From: Nocardioides campestrisoli
Lineage (GTDB): Bacteria; Actinomycetota; Actinomycetes; Propionibacteriales; Nocardioidaceae
Length of the DNA stretch: 64,000 nt
Assembly (NCBI RefSeq): GCF_013624435.2
Contig: NZ_CP061768.1
Location: forward strand, 1,828,001-1,892,000
Reading direction: 5' to 3'
Made by a program: the position numbers and the translations under genes. A model generated the notes under the pieces. It saw nothing but the letters and a program-made list of their open reading frames with translations. It ran no database searches and was not told the origin of the DNA. This document shows, piece after piece, positions 17,682 through 24,855 of the stretch. Within the stretch, counting starts at the first letter, position 1; each line of letters opens with the position of its first letter.

Positions 17682-18782
17682 ATGAGCCAGGTTTCCCCCC
17701 CGGATGTCGCCCCCTTCGACGCCCTGCTGCTGCTCTCCTTCGGCGGCCCCGAGAAGCCCGAGGACGTGGTGCCGTTCCTGGAGAACGTCACCCGCGGCCG
17801 CGGGATCCCCCGCGAGCGGCTCGAGGAGGTGGGTCAGCACTACTTCCTCTTCGGCGGGCGCTCGCCGATCAACGACCAGAACCGGGCGCTGCTCTCCGCG
17901 CTGGCCGAGGACCTGGCGGGGGCCGGGATCGACCTGCCGGTCTACTGGGGCAACCGGAACTGGGACCCCTACCTGGCGGACACGCTGCGCCAGATGGCGG
18001 CCGACGGGGTGACCCGGGCGGCCGTGCTGCCCACCTCGGCGTACTCCTCGTACTCCTCGTGCCGCCAGTACCGGGAGAACCTCGCCGACGCGGTGGCCGA
18101 GGTGCCGGGCGCCCCCCGGCTCGACCGGCTCCGCCAGTACTTCAACCACCCCGGGTTCGTCGAGCCGGTGGTGGACGCCACCCTCGCCTCACTGGCCGAG
18201 CTCGACGACACCGACCGTGACGGCGTCGAGCTGGTCTTCGTCACCCACTCGATCCCCACCGAGATGGCCCGGACGTCCGGTCCCGAGGGCAACGCCTACG
18301 TCCAGCAGCACCGCAGCGTGATGGCCGAGGTCGTCGACCGGGTCCGGCAGGAGACCGGGACCCGGCCCCCGCACGAGCTCGTCTACTGCTCCCGCTCCGG
18401 CGCCCCGCACGTGCCGTGGCTCGAGCCCGACGTCAACGACCACCTGGAGGCCCTGGCCGCCCGGGGGGTGAAGGCGGTGGTGATGATCCCCATCGGCTTC
18501 GTCTCCGACCACATGGAGGTCATCTACGACCTCGACACCGAGGCGATGGCGACCGCGGAGCGCCTGGGCCTGCGCGCGGTCCGGGCGGCCACGCCGGGGG
18601 TCGACCCGCGGTTCGTCGCGATGGTGCGCGACCTGCTGGTCGAGCGGGCCGCGGTGGAGCGGGGTGAGGAGCCGGAGCGCGCAGCCGTCGGCTCCCTGGG
18701 CCCCTGGCGCGACCTCTGCGCACCGGGGTGCTGCCCGAACCCCCGCGGGCCGCGGCCGGCGCTGTGCGGGATGCCGGAGTGA
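17682..18782 (+). CDS. hemH: Ferrochelatase (coproporphyrin ferrochelatase type)
   Basis: The enzyme inserts iron into the tetrapyrrole; in actinobacteria the substrate is coproporphyrin III (CpfC), giving coproheme. The 366-residue protein has the N-terminal [16 protein letters not shown] signature, [15 protein letters not shown], and the catalytic His189 in [10 protein letters not shown]-terminal cysteine group (Cys346, 350, 351, 362) plus Cys127 fits the [2Fe-2S] cluster known in actinobacterial ferrochelatases, though the spacing differs from the mycobacterial pattern I remember. An ATG at 17673 is in frame, but it overlaps the -10 box TACGAT, so a leaderless start at 17682 is preferred. 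The stop overlaps the next gene (GTGA). Confidence 0.93.
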   Translation: MSQVSPPDVAPFDALLLLSFGGPEKPEDVVPFLENVTRGRGIPRERLEEVGQHYFLFGGRSPINDQNRALLSALAEDLAGAGIDLPVYWGNRNWDPYLADTLRQMAADGVTRAAVLPTSAYSSYSSCRQYRENLADAVAEVPGAPRLDRLRQYFNHPGFVEPVVDATLASLAELDDTDRDGVELVFVTHSIPTEMARTSGPEGNAYVQQHRSVMAEVVDRVRQETGTRPPHELVYCSRSGAPHVPWLEPDVNDHLEALAARGVKAVVMIPIGFVSDHMEVIYDLDTEAMATAERLGLRAVRAATPGVDPRFVAMVRDLLVERAAVERGEEPERAAVGSLGPWRDLCAPGCCPNPRGPRPALCGMPE

Positions 18783-19621
18783 GCGCGACCCCCGGCGAGC
18801 TGCGCGAGGTCGCGGTCCGGGTCGCGGCGGAGGCCGCGGCACTGGTGCGCCGGACCCGTGCCGAGGGCGTGGCGGTCGCTGCCACCAAGTCCAGCGGGGT
18901 CGACGTGGTCACCGAGATCGACCGGGCGAGCGAGGCGCTGGTCCGCACCCGGCTGGGGGAGCTGCGGCCCGGGGACGCGGTCCTCGGCGAGGAGGAGGGC
19001 GAGCGGGCCGGCAGCACCGGCGTGCGCTGGGTCGTGGACCCGGTCGACGGCACGGTCAACCTGCTCTACGGAATCCCCGAGTACGCCGTCTCGATCGCGG
19101 CCGAGGTCGACGGCCAGGTGGTCGCCGGCGCCGTCGTCGACGTCGTCCGGGACGTGGTCTACGCCGCGGCGCTGGGGCAGGGCGCGACCCGGGACGGGGT
19201 CCCGCTGCGGGTGCGGCCGGCGGCGCCGGTGGCGGAGCGGCTGGTGCTCACGGGGTTCGGCTACCTGCCCGAGGTCCGCGCCCACCAGGGCGCCTGCGTG
19301 GCGCGACTGCTGCCCCTGGTGCGCGACGTACGACGGATGGGCTCCTGCGCCCTGGACCTGTGCCACGTCGCGGAGGGGATCGCCGACGCCTACGTCGAGG
19401 AGGGTCCCCAGCCGTGGGACTGGGCCGCGGGGTCCCTGGTGGTCTCCGAGGCCGGCGGCAGGTTCGCCCGGTTGCCGGGCACCGGGCCGGCCGGGAGTCC
19501 GGGTACCGACCCGCGCGAGGTGCTGGTGGCCGGACCCGCCGAAGGGTGGGACGAGCTGGTCGATCTTCTGGTCCACACCGGCTTCCTGAACCACGCGAAT
19601 GCCTCCGGATCCAGGGGCTGA
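18779..19621 (+). CDS. suhB: Inositol monophosphatase family protein (SuhB-like)
   Basis: This 280-residue magnesium-dependent phosphatase has the family metal sites GEEEGE (about residue 78), DPVDGTVN (about 92-99) and [16 protein letters not shown] near the C-terminus. It probably dephosphorylates inositol-1-phosphate for phosphatidylinositol and related glycolipids, though fructose-1,6-bisphosphate or histidinol phosphate have been shown for relatives. The GTG start at 18779 overlaps the hemH stop; an upstream open frame is inside hemH and has no support. M. tuberculosis has suhB in the same neighbourhood (Rv2701c, near dut). Confidence 0.88.
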   Translation: MSATPGELREVAVRVAAEAAALVRRTRAEGVAVAATKSSGVDVVTEIDRASEALVRTRLGELRPGDAVLGEEEGERAGSTGVRWVVDPVDGTVNLLYGIPEYAVSIAAEVDGQVVAGAVVDVVRDVVYAAALGQGATRDGVPLRVRPAAPVAERLVLTGFGYLPEVRAHQGACVARLLPLVRDVRRMGSCALDLCHVAEGIADAYVEEGPQPWDWAAGSLVVSEAGGRFARLPGTGPAGSPGTDPREVLVAGPAEGWDELVDLLVHTGFLNHANASGSRG

Positions 19622-19650
19622 TGGCGGGAATAGCTGCGGACTGAGGACCG

Positions 19651-19678
19651 TTGCGCCGAACACGCGCGTGGCTACCGT
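19651..19678 (+). promoter_or_regulatory. Possible DUF4193 promoter
   Basis: TTGCGC and TACCGT are 16 bases apart in the 171-base gap between suhB and the DUF4193 gene. If used, the transcript would have a leader of about 105 bases with the AGAGGG ribosome site just before the ATG at 19793. I see no riboswitch in it. Confidence 0.35.
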
Positions 19679-19792
19679 GGGACACGGGCCGGGCCAGTAG
19701 AGATCCGGCCCCCTCGATGGGGCACAATCAGCGCGCGCAGAGCACTAGAACGAGGGCTGTCAGCCCGCGGGTTCGGGATTGGAAGAGGGCAG

Positions 19793-20083
19793 ATGGCGAC
19801 CGACTACGACGCACCACGCAAGACCGAGGAAGACCAGAGCGAAGAGAGCATCGAAGAGCTCAAGGCGCGGCGTCACGACAAGAACTCCGGGAAGGTCGAC
19901 GAGGACGAGACGGAGGCGGCTGAGTCCTTCGAGCTGCCCGGCGCGGACCTCTCCCACGAGGAGCTTGCCGTCGAGGTCAAGCCCAAGCAGGAGGACGAGT
20001 TCACCTGCATGAGCTGCTTCCTGGTGCACCACCGCAGCCAGCTGGCGGACGAGAAGAAGATGATCTGCCGCGACTGCATCTGA
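19793..20083 (+). CDS. DUF4193 family protein, small zinc-ribbon-like
   Basis: This 96-residue acidic protein is conserved in most actinobacteria (Rv2699c in M. tuberculosis). Residues 1-70 are charged and probably disordered, with IEELKARRHDKNSGKVDEDE; the C-terminus has two CxxC pairs, Cys72-x2-Cys75 and Cys92-x2-Cys95, that should bind one zinc ion. The final sequence MICRDCI ends the protein directly after the second pair. Function is unknown; the fold suggests protein or nucleic-acid contact. A strong AGAGGG ribosome site precedes the ATG, and a long hairpin terminator follows. Confidence 0.92.
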   Translation: MATDYDAPRKTEEDQSEESIEELKARRHDKNSGKVDEDETEAAESFELPGADLSHEELAVEVKPKQEDEFTCMSCFLVHHRSQLADEKKMICRDCI

Positions 20084-20146
20084 GCACCGCGTCCCGCGCG
20101 CGGCGGCACCAGCCGCCGGCGGGACTCGGCAGCAGGACGAGACGAC

Positions 20147-20176
20147 GAAGGCCGCGACCCGGGGGTCGCGGCCTTC
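20147..20176. terminator. Bidirectional hairpin terminator
   Basis: The arms at 20147-20160 and 20163-20176 (GAAGGCCGCGACCC and its complement) pair perfectly with almost no loop. It sits between the convergent DUF4193 and DUF4235 genes and has no poly-T tract, as usual in high-GC actinobacteria. Confidence 0.85.
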
Positions 20177-20238
20177 TGCCGTCTGCGGGGCCTGAGCGCG
20201 TTCGGGGCTCGGTCAGCGACCGGGCTCAGGACGGGAGC

Positions 20239-20553
20239 TCAGGACTGGGGAACCTGTGCGGCGTCCTTGTGCTGGCCGTCCTTCTTCAGCTCGGGCGGCA
20301 GGTGCCCGGTCGACTTGGCGTAGTAGTTCGCCGCCTTGCGGGTGGCGAGCATCCGGGCCAGGCCGATGGCGGTGCCGCTCACGGCGGCCCATGCGACGGC
20401 CTCCCACAGGTCGACGTCGGGGTCCGCCGGGTTGGCGGGCGGGTTCTTGCCCGTGGCGGCGCGCCACGAGGTGTTCAGCGCCTTCTTGGCCACGGCCGCC
20501 GCGGCGATCGCGGAGCCGAGGGAGAAGACGGTCCAGAACTTGCTCGATGCCAT
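20239..20553 (-). CDS. DUF4235 domain-containing membrane protein
   Basis: This 104-residue protein has two hydrophobic helices (about residues 8-24 and 50-68) with a conserved connection SWRAATGKNPPANPADPDVDLWEAVAWAA, the DUF4235 signature. The C-terminal tail, KSTGHLPPELKKDGQ, is hydrophilic. Function is unknown; relatives are widespread small membrane proteins of actinobacteria. The ATG has an AGGAGG ribosome site four bases upstream. It is convergent with DUF4193 and shares the terminator at 20147-20176. Confidence 0.88.
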   Translation of the reverse strand: MASSKFWTVFSLGSAIAAAAVAKKALNTSWRAATGKNPPANPADPDVDLWEAVAWAAVSGTAIGLARMLATRKAANYYAKSTGHLPPELKKDGQHKDAAQVPQS

Positions 20554-20596
20554 GGGTCCTCCTGGGGGTCTCCCAGAACCCTACCCAGCGGTGGGA

Positions 20597-21067
20597 TCAG
20601 GCATGCGGGACGGCCGCGGCGGCTCGCTCCAGGGCCGCGACCAGGTGCTGCGGGTGCCGGGTGTGGATCAACCAGTACGGCGTGGGGTCGGCCGGGTCGG
20701 TGAGCTCGACCCGCACCGCGGTCTTGAGGTAGGGGCGCAGCAGCAGGAACGCCCGGGCATCGGCCTCCGGGCCGGCGACGGCGCGGGCCCGGTCTGCGTC
20801 CAGAGCCTCGGCCCGGCCCAGGTGGGTCACGCTGATGTGGGCCTTCCCGGCGGTCAGCACCCCGTCGGCCACGGTGACCCGGGCCGCGAGCGAGGAGAAG
20901 AGGCCGACCATCGCCGCCAGGGCGACCGCGGTGACTGCGCCGGAGGTGGCGAACCCGGCCGGGGTGGCAGGCACCGCGACGACGACGGCGAGCCAGAGAC
21001 TGGCGATCAGCATGGTTCCCTGCACCCACCACCGCAGCGGCACGCGCAGACGCTCGTCGTACTCCAC
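20597..21067 (-). CDS. DUF3093 domain-containing membrane protein
   Basis: The 156-residue protein (Rv2698-like) begins [17 protein letters not shown], has two hydrophobic helices at about residues 16-55, and then a soluble PH-like part, [25 protein letters not shown], ending in [17 protein letters not shown]. This is the DUF3093 pattern. Function is unknown. On the minus strand TAGGCT lies six bases before the GTG at 21067, so it appears leaderless. It is divergent from dut, the conserved arrangement in actinobacteria. Confidence 0.9.
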   Translation of the reverse strand: MEYDERLRVPLRWWVQGTMLIASLWLAVVVAVPATPAGFATSGAVTAVALAAMVGLFSSLAARVTVADGVLTAGKAHISVTHLGRAEALDADRARAVAGPEADARAFLLLRPYLKTAVRVELTDPADPTPYWLIHTRHPQHLVAALERAAAAVPHA

Positions 21068-21132
21068 GGGGCCAGCCTAGGCGGCGCCGACGAACACCGA
21101 GGCGACGGGGGACCCCGGTAGTCTCCTGCGCC
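21068..21132. promoter_or_regulatory. Divergent leaderless promoters of DUF3093 and dut
   Basis: In this 65-base gap AGCCTA at 21074-21079 is TAGGCT on the minus strand, six bases before the DUF3093 GTG. TAGTCT at 21119-21124 is eight bases before the dut GTG. Confidence 0.5.
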
Positions 21133-21630
21133 GTGACCGACGCCCCCTCGCCCGTGCCGCTCGACGTCCCCGTGCTGCGACTGGACCCGGACCTGCCCCT
21201 GCCCGCCTATGCGCACCCCGGCGACGCCGGCGCCGACCTGTGCTCCACCGTCGACCTCGTGCTCGCCCCCGGCGAGCGGGCCCTGGTGCCGACCGGGATC
21301 GCCCTGGCGCTGCCGCCCGGGCACGTGGCACTGATCCACCCGCGCTCGGGCCTCGCCGCCCGGCACGGGGTCTCGATCGTGAACACGCCCGGCACCGTGG
21401 ACGCCGGGTACCGTGGGGAGATCAAGGTGCTCCTGGTCAACCACGACCCGGGCGAGCCGGTCGAGCTGCGACGCGGTGACCGGATAGCCCAGCTGGTGGT
21501 GCAGCGCTTCGAGCACGCCAGGTTCGTCGAGGTCGATGAACTCCCCGGGTCCAGTCGTGGCGCGGGGGGTTACGGTTCTACCGGTGGCTTCGGGACGAGC
21601 GTCCCCGGCGGGCCCACCGCACAGGGCTGA
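21133..21630 (+). CDS. dut: dUTP diphosphatase
   Basis: The enzyme hydrolyses dUTP to dUMP and pyrophosphate, keeping uracil out of DNA and feeding dTMP synthesis. All five trimeric dUTPase motifs are present in 165 residues: DAGADL (1), PRSGLA (2), [17 protein letters not shown] (3), [10 protein letters not shown] (4) and the flexible C-terminal [10 protein letters not shown] (5). It should be a cytosolic homotrimer with magnesium. It heads a run with DUF3710, an OB-fold gene and DUF3159, matching Rv2697c-Rv2694c. Its GTG start fits the leaderless -10 box; an in-frame alternative is not apparent. Confidence 0.95.
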   Translation: MTDAPSPVPLDVPVLRLDPDLPLPAYAHPGDAGADLCSTVDLVLAPGERALVPTGIALALPPGHVALIHPRSGLAARHGVSIVNTPGTVDAGYRGEIKVLLVNHDPGEPVELRRGDRIAQLVVQRFEHARFVEVDELPGSSRGAGGYGSTGGFGTSVPGGPTAQG

Positions 21631-21655
21631 GAGCGATCGACCAGGAGGCACCCCG

Positions 21656-22291
21656 ATGAAGTTCCGCCGCAAGTCCGAGCAGACCCCGAGTCCCGCGGAC
21701 GAGGTGCCGGCAGAGACGACGGCTCCCCAGGAGCAGTCCGAGGCAGGGCCCACGGGTCCGTACGACGCCGAGGGCCTCGACGACGGGGTGGAGCGGATCG
21801 ACATCGGCGCCCTGCTCGTCGCCCCCGCGCCCGGCCTCGAGCTCAGGCTCCAGGTCAACGAGGAGAGCGGCGAGGTCGCCAGCGCCCTGCTGGCCGGCCC
21901 GGAGGGCGCCATGGAGCTCCAGGTCTTCTCCGCCCCCCGCAACGGCGACCTGTGGGGCGAGGTCCGGCCGCAGATCGCCGCGGACGTCGTCCGCCGCGGT
22001 GGCACGGCGACCGAGCGGGAGGGCCGCTGGGGCACCGAGCTGGAGTGCCGGATGCCGGTCCAGCGCCCTGACGGCACCCAGGCGGTCCAGCCGTCCCGGG
22101 TGATCGGGATCAACGGCTCGCGCTGGCTGCTCCGCGCCTCGCTGCTGGGCCGTCCGGCGTTCGAGGACGAGGCGGCGCAGGTCTGGGAGGACGCCCTGGC
22201 CTCGGTGGCGGTGCGTCGCGGCGACCAGGCCATGCCGGTCGGCCGCCCGATCGGGTTCACGCTTCCTCCGGACGCGCGACGGGCCACCTGA
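21656..22291 (+). CDS. DUF3710 domain-containing protein
   Basis: The 211-residue protein of unknown function (Rv2696c-like) starts MKFRRKSEQTPSPADE, with a charged, disordered first 40 residues, then the DUF3710 core (RIDIGALLVAPAPGLELRLQ; SALLAGPEGAMELQVFSAPR; GRWGTELECRMPV) and FEDEAAQVWEDALASVAVRRG near the end. No membrane segment is seen. An AGGAGG ribosome site ten bases before the ATG at 21656 decides the start over an open frame that begins inside dut. It is followed after one base by the OB-fold gene, so the genes are co-transcribed. Confidence 0.92.
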   Translation: MKFRRKSEQTPSPADEVPAETTAPQEQSEAGPTGPYDAEGLDDGVERIDIGALLVAPAPGLELRLQVNEESGEVASALLAGPEGAMELQVFSAPRNGDLWGEVRPQIAADVVRRGGTATEREGRWGTELECRMPVQRPDGTQAVQPSRVIGINGSRWLLRASLLGRPAFEDEAAQVWEDALASVAVRRGDQAMPVGRPIGFTLPPDARRAT

Positions 22292-22292
22292 C

Positions 22293-22655
22293 ATGGACGT
22301 CCGGGACCGGCTGCGCCGAGGACTCTCCCGATGGGCCGACAGCGGTGACCAGCAGGCCCGGGACCTGCGTGCGGCCCACGGCGGCCAGGGGGCCCAGACG
22401 ATCCTGGACGCCCCGGAGCGGGTGCCGGTGGTGCTGCGCGGCAGCCTGCGCACCGTCACCCTGCGACCGCGCGGTGGCGTACCGGCACTCGAGGCCGATC
22501 TGGGCGACGGCACCGACGTGCTCACCCTGGTCTGGCTCGGCCGGCGACGCATCATCGGCATCGAGCCGGGCCGTTCGCTCACCGTCACGGGCCGCATCGG
22601 CGTGCACGAGGGGCGCCGGATCATGTACAACCCGCGCTACGAGCTGATGCCGTGA
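22293..22655 (+). CDS. OB-fold nucleic acid-binding domain protein
   Basis: This 120-residue protein has an N-terminal helix (DVRDRLRRGLSRWADS) and a five-stranded OB fold: VPVVLRGSLRTVTLRP, ALEADLGDGTDVLTLVWLG, RRRIIGIEPGRSLTVTGRIG and RRIMYNPRYEL. RecG-like and other single-strand-binding OB folds share these strands. It probably binds nucleic acid, but a partner is unknown. It corresponds to the small gene between DUF3710 and DUF3159 in mycobacteria. The stop overlaps the next start (GTGA). Confidence 0.88.
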   Translation: MDVRDRLRRGLSRWADSGDQQARDLRAAHGGQGAQTILDAPERVPVVLRGSLRTVTLRPRGGVPALEADLGDGTDVLTLVWLGRRRIIGIEPGRSLTVTGRIGVHEGRRIMYNPRYELMP

Positions 22656-23383
22656 CGGCGGCGGAGCACCCGGGCTCCACGCCCGGGACCGAGACGGTCG
22701 AGGCGGTGGTCCGGCGTCAGCTGGCCCAGGCGCTCGGCGGGCGTCGAGGCATGGTCGAGGCCGCCGTCCCGACGATCCTGTTCACCGCGACCTGGCTGCT
22801 GGCCAAGGACCTGCGTACCGCGCTCGTGGTGAGCATCTCCGCGGCGGTGCTGCTGCTGCTCGTGCGCGTGGTCCAGCGCTCGACCGTGCAGTTCTGCGTG
22901 AACGCGCTCTTCGGCATCGGCATCGGCTGGTTCTTCGTCAACCGGGCGGCCGCGGCGGGCGGCTCGGAGCAGGACCAGGCGCTGGCCTACTTCCTGCCCG
23001 GGATCCTCTACAACGGCGGCTACGCGATCGTGCTCGCCCTCACCTGCCTGGTCGGGTGGCCGCTGGTGGGCTTCATGGTCGGCAGCGTCACCGGCGATCC
23101 CACCGCCTGGCACGCCGACCGCCAGGTGGTGCGGCTGAGCTCGTTGCTGACCTGGGTGCTCGCCGTCCCGTGCATCCTGCGGGTGGCCGTGCAGGCGCCC
23201 ATCTGGCTGGCCGGCAACTCCGGGGCCTGGGACCCCGACACCGCGATCGCGGCCCTGGGCCTGCTCAAGATCGGCCTGGGCTGGCCGCTTCAGCTCGCGG
23301 CCCTGGGCACCATGGTCTGGCTGCTGGCGCGCGACCACACGCCGGTCACCCCGGCCGCTGATGGCCCGACCGACCAGTCCTGA
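22652..23383 (+). CDS. DUF3159 domain-containing membrane protein
   Basis: The 243-residue integral membrane protein has a short cytosolic N-terminus (VEAVVRRQLAQALGGRRGMVEAAVPTILF) and about six helices. The family signature, VQRSTVQFCVNALFGIGIGWFF, is present, with GDPTAWHADRQVVRLSSLLTWV in the second half. Function is unknown; it is conserved with the OB-fold gene across actinobacteria (Rv2694c). Its GTG start overlaps the upstream stop. It ends 70 bases from the convergent ceoC; that gap holds two copies of a 14-base sequence (23374-23387 and 23399-23412) and no obvious hairpin. Confidence 0.9.
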   Translation: MTAAEHPGSTPGTETVEAVVRRQLAQALGGRRGMVEAAVPTILFTATWLLAKDLRTALVVSISAAVLLLLVRVVQRSTVQFCVNALFGIGIGWFFVNRAAAAGGSEQDQALAYFLPGILYNGGYAIVLALTCLVGWPLVGFMVGSVTGDPTAWHADRQVVRLSSLLTWVLAVPCILRVAVQAPIWLAGNSGAWDPDTAIAALGLLKIGLGWPLQLAALGTMVWLLARDHTPVTPAADGPTDQS

Positions 23384-23453
23384 CCTGCCCTCACCTCCCC
23401 AGTCCTGACCTGACCCGCCTGGGTCCGGTGGCTCAGCGACTGGTGGTGAGTCT

Positions 23454-24119
23454 TCAGTGCTGGTGCGGGGCCAGGGTGCGCTCGAGCTCGACCTCGGCGT
23501 CGGCGCTCACCACGAACAGCAGTTCGTCGCCGGACTCCAGCGGCTGCTCGTCGCTGGGCGGGTAGACCTGGCCGTCGCGCAGGATCGTGACCAGCACGCA
23601 GTTCTCCGGGAACGGCACCAGGCCGGCCGGCTTGCCCACGTAGGGGGAGTCGTCGGGCAGCGTCATCTCCACCAGGTTGGCGTTGCTCTGCCGGAAGGTG
23701 AACAGGCGCACCAGGTCTCCGACCGAGACCGCCTCCTCGACCAGCGCGGACATGATCCGCGGGGTGGAGACGTTGACGTCGACGCCCCAGGCCTCGGTGA
23801 AGAGCCACTCGTTGTCGGGGTGGTTGACCCGGCCCACGGTCCGGGGGACCCCGAACTCGGTCTTGGCCAGCAGCGAGGTGACCAGGTTGGCCTTGTCGTC
23901 CCCGGTGGCCGCGATCACCACGTCGCAGCGGTCCAGGCGTGCCTCCTCCAACGAGGAGAGCTCGCACGAGTCGGCGAGCAGCCACTCCGCGTGCGGCACC
24001 CGCTCCTGCCGGACGGCGTCGGGGTTGCGGTCGATGAGCAGGACCTGGTGCCCGTTCTCGATCAGCTCGCGGGCGATCGAGCGGCCGACCGCTCCGGCCC
24101 CGGCAATGGCCACGCGCAT
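23454..24119 (-). CDS. ceoC: TrkA-type RCK potassium-uptake regulator, second of the pair
   Basis: This 221-residue cytosolic protein has an RCK_N Rossmann domain (MRVAIAGAGAVGRSIAREL; LLIDRNPDAV; VVIAATGDDKANLVTSLLAK) and an RCK_C domain (about residues 135-215, PYVGKPAGLVPFPENCVLV). TrkA/KtrA proteins bind NAD(H) or ATP, and in several bacteria c-di-AMP through RCK_C, to gate potassium transporters. It is homologous to M. tuberculosis CeoC (Rv2692). It follows ceoB after three bases, so the two are co-transcribed. No TrkH or KtrB pore gene is nearby; the only potassium-type transporter is the KimA-like gene divergent from ceoB. Confidence 0.9.
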   Translation of the reverse strand: MRVAIAGAGAVGRSIARELIENGHQVLLIDRNPDAVRQERVPHAEWLLADSCELSSLEEARLDRCDVVIAATGDDKANLVTSLLAKTEFGVPRTVGRVNHPDNEWLFTEAWGVDVNVSTPRIMSALVEEAVSVGDLVRLFTFRQSNANLVEMTLPDDSPYVGKPAGLVPFPENCVLVTILRDGQVYPPSDEQPLESGDELLFVVSADAEVELERTLAPHQH

Positions 24120-24122
24120 CGG

Positions 24123-24785
24123 TCAGTCCTCCTCGGGCCCACGGTTGAGGACGCGGTAGGCCTCCGCGGCGTTCTCCTCGCGGATGACCAGGTGCAGCAC
24201 GTCGCCCTCCTGGATGACGCTCTCGCGCTTGGGCAGCGTGCCCTCGCCCAGGCGGTCGATCCAGGCGATCCGGCTCTGTGTCTGCTCCTGGAAGTGCACG
24301 GTCCGGTGCCCGATCCAGGCGGGGGGCACCGGCACCTGGTCCAGCCGGATGGTGCCCGAGGGGTCGCGGAAGGTCGGCTCGGCGCCGGCCGGCAGGATCC
24401 GGCGCAGGACCTGGTCCGAGGTCCACTTGACGGTGGCGACCGTGGTGATGCCCAGGCGCTGGTAGACCTCGGCGCGGCCGGGGTCGTAGATCCGGGCGAC
24501 CACCTGCTGGATGCCGAAGGTCTCGCGCGCGACGCGGGCGGCGATGATGTTGGAGTTGTCACCGCTGGAGACGGCCGCGAACGCGTCCGCCCGGCGGATG
24601 CCCGCCTTCTCCAGGACGGCCTGGTCGAAGCCGTAGCCGGTGACCTTGTCGCCGTTGAACGACGGGCCGAGACGACGGAACGAGTCGGGCTCGCTGTCGA
24701 TGACCGAGACCGTGTGGTTACGGTCCTCGAGGCTGCGGGCGAGGGTCGAGCCGACCCGGCCGCAACCCATGATGACGACATGCAC
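24123..24785 (-). CDS. ceoB: TrkA-type RCK potassium-uptake regulator, first of the pair
   Basis: The 220-residue protein has an RCK_N domain beginning VHVVIMGCGRVGSTLARSLED with the GxGxxG nucleotide loop and acidic VIDSEPDS, and an RCK_C domain that ends GDVLHLVIREENAAEAYRVL. It corresponds to CeoB (Rv2691). The upstream open frame has no support; the GTG at 24785 gives the family N-terminus and lies six bases from a TACGGT box on the minus strand, fitting a leaderless start. It is divergent from the KimA-like importer, whose start is 70 bases away, so the regulator and transporter can respond to one regulatory region. Confidence 0.9.
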   Translation of the reverse strand: MHVVIMGCGRVGSTLARSLEDRNHTVSVIDSEPDSFRRLGPSFNGDKVTGYGFDQAVLEKAGIRRADAFAAVSSGDNSNIIAARVARETFGIQQVVARIYDPGRAEVYQRLGITTVATVKWTSDQVLRRILPAGAEPTFRDPSGTIRLDQVPVPPAWIGHRTVHFQEQTQSRIAWIDRLGEGTLPKRESVIQEGDVLHLVIREENAAEAYRVLNRGPEED

Positions 24786-24855
24786 GGGGAAACCGTATCC
24801 CAGTCGGGACGCCGCGGGTCGGCGTCCGTCGGTGGAGGGGACTAGCCTTCGGGAC
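24786..24855. promoter_or_regulatory. Divergent leaderless promoters of ceoB and the KimA-like gene
   Basis: ACCGTA at 24792-24797 reads TACGGT on the minus strand, six bases before the ceoB GTG. TAGCCT at 24843-24848 is seven bases before the importer GTG. Confidence 0.5.

Noticed and set aside
23374..23412. Two copies of a 14-base sequence after the DUF3159 gene
   Set aside because: The copies are short, have no symmetry and lie at a convergent gene end; probably a slippage duplication.
24640..24855. Upstream extension of the KimA-like frame by 72 codons
   Set aside because: It overlaps ceoB on the other strand and the extension is not like the family; the GTG at 24856 matches the N-terminus of KimA and has a leaderless box.
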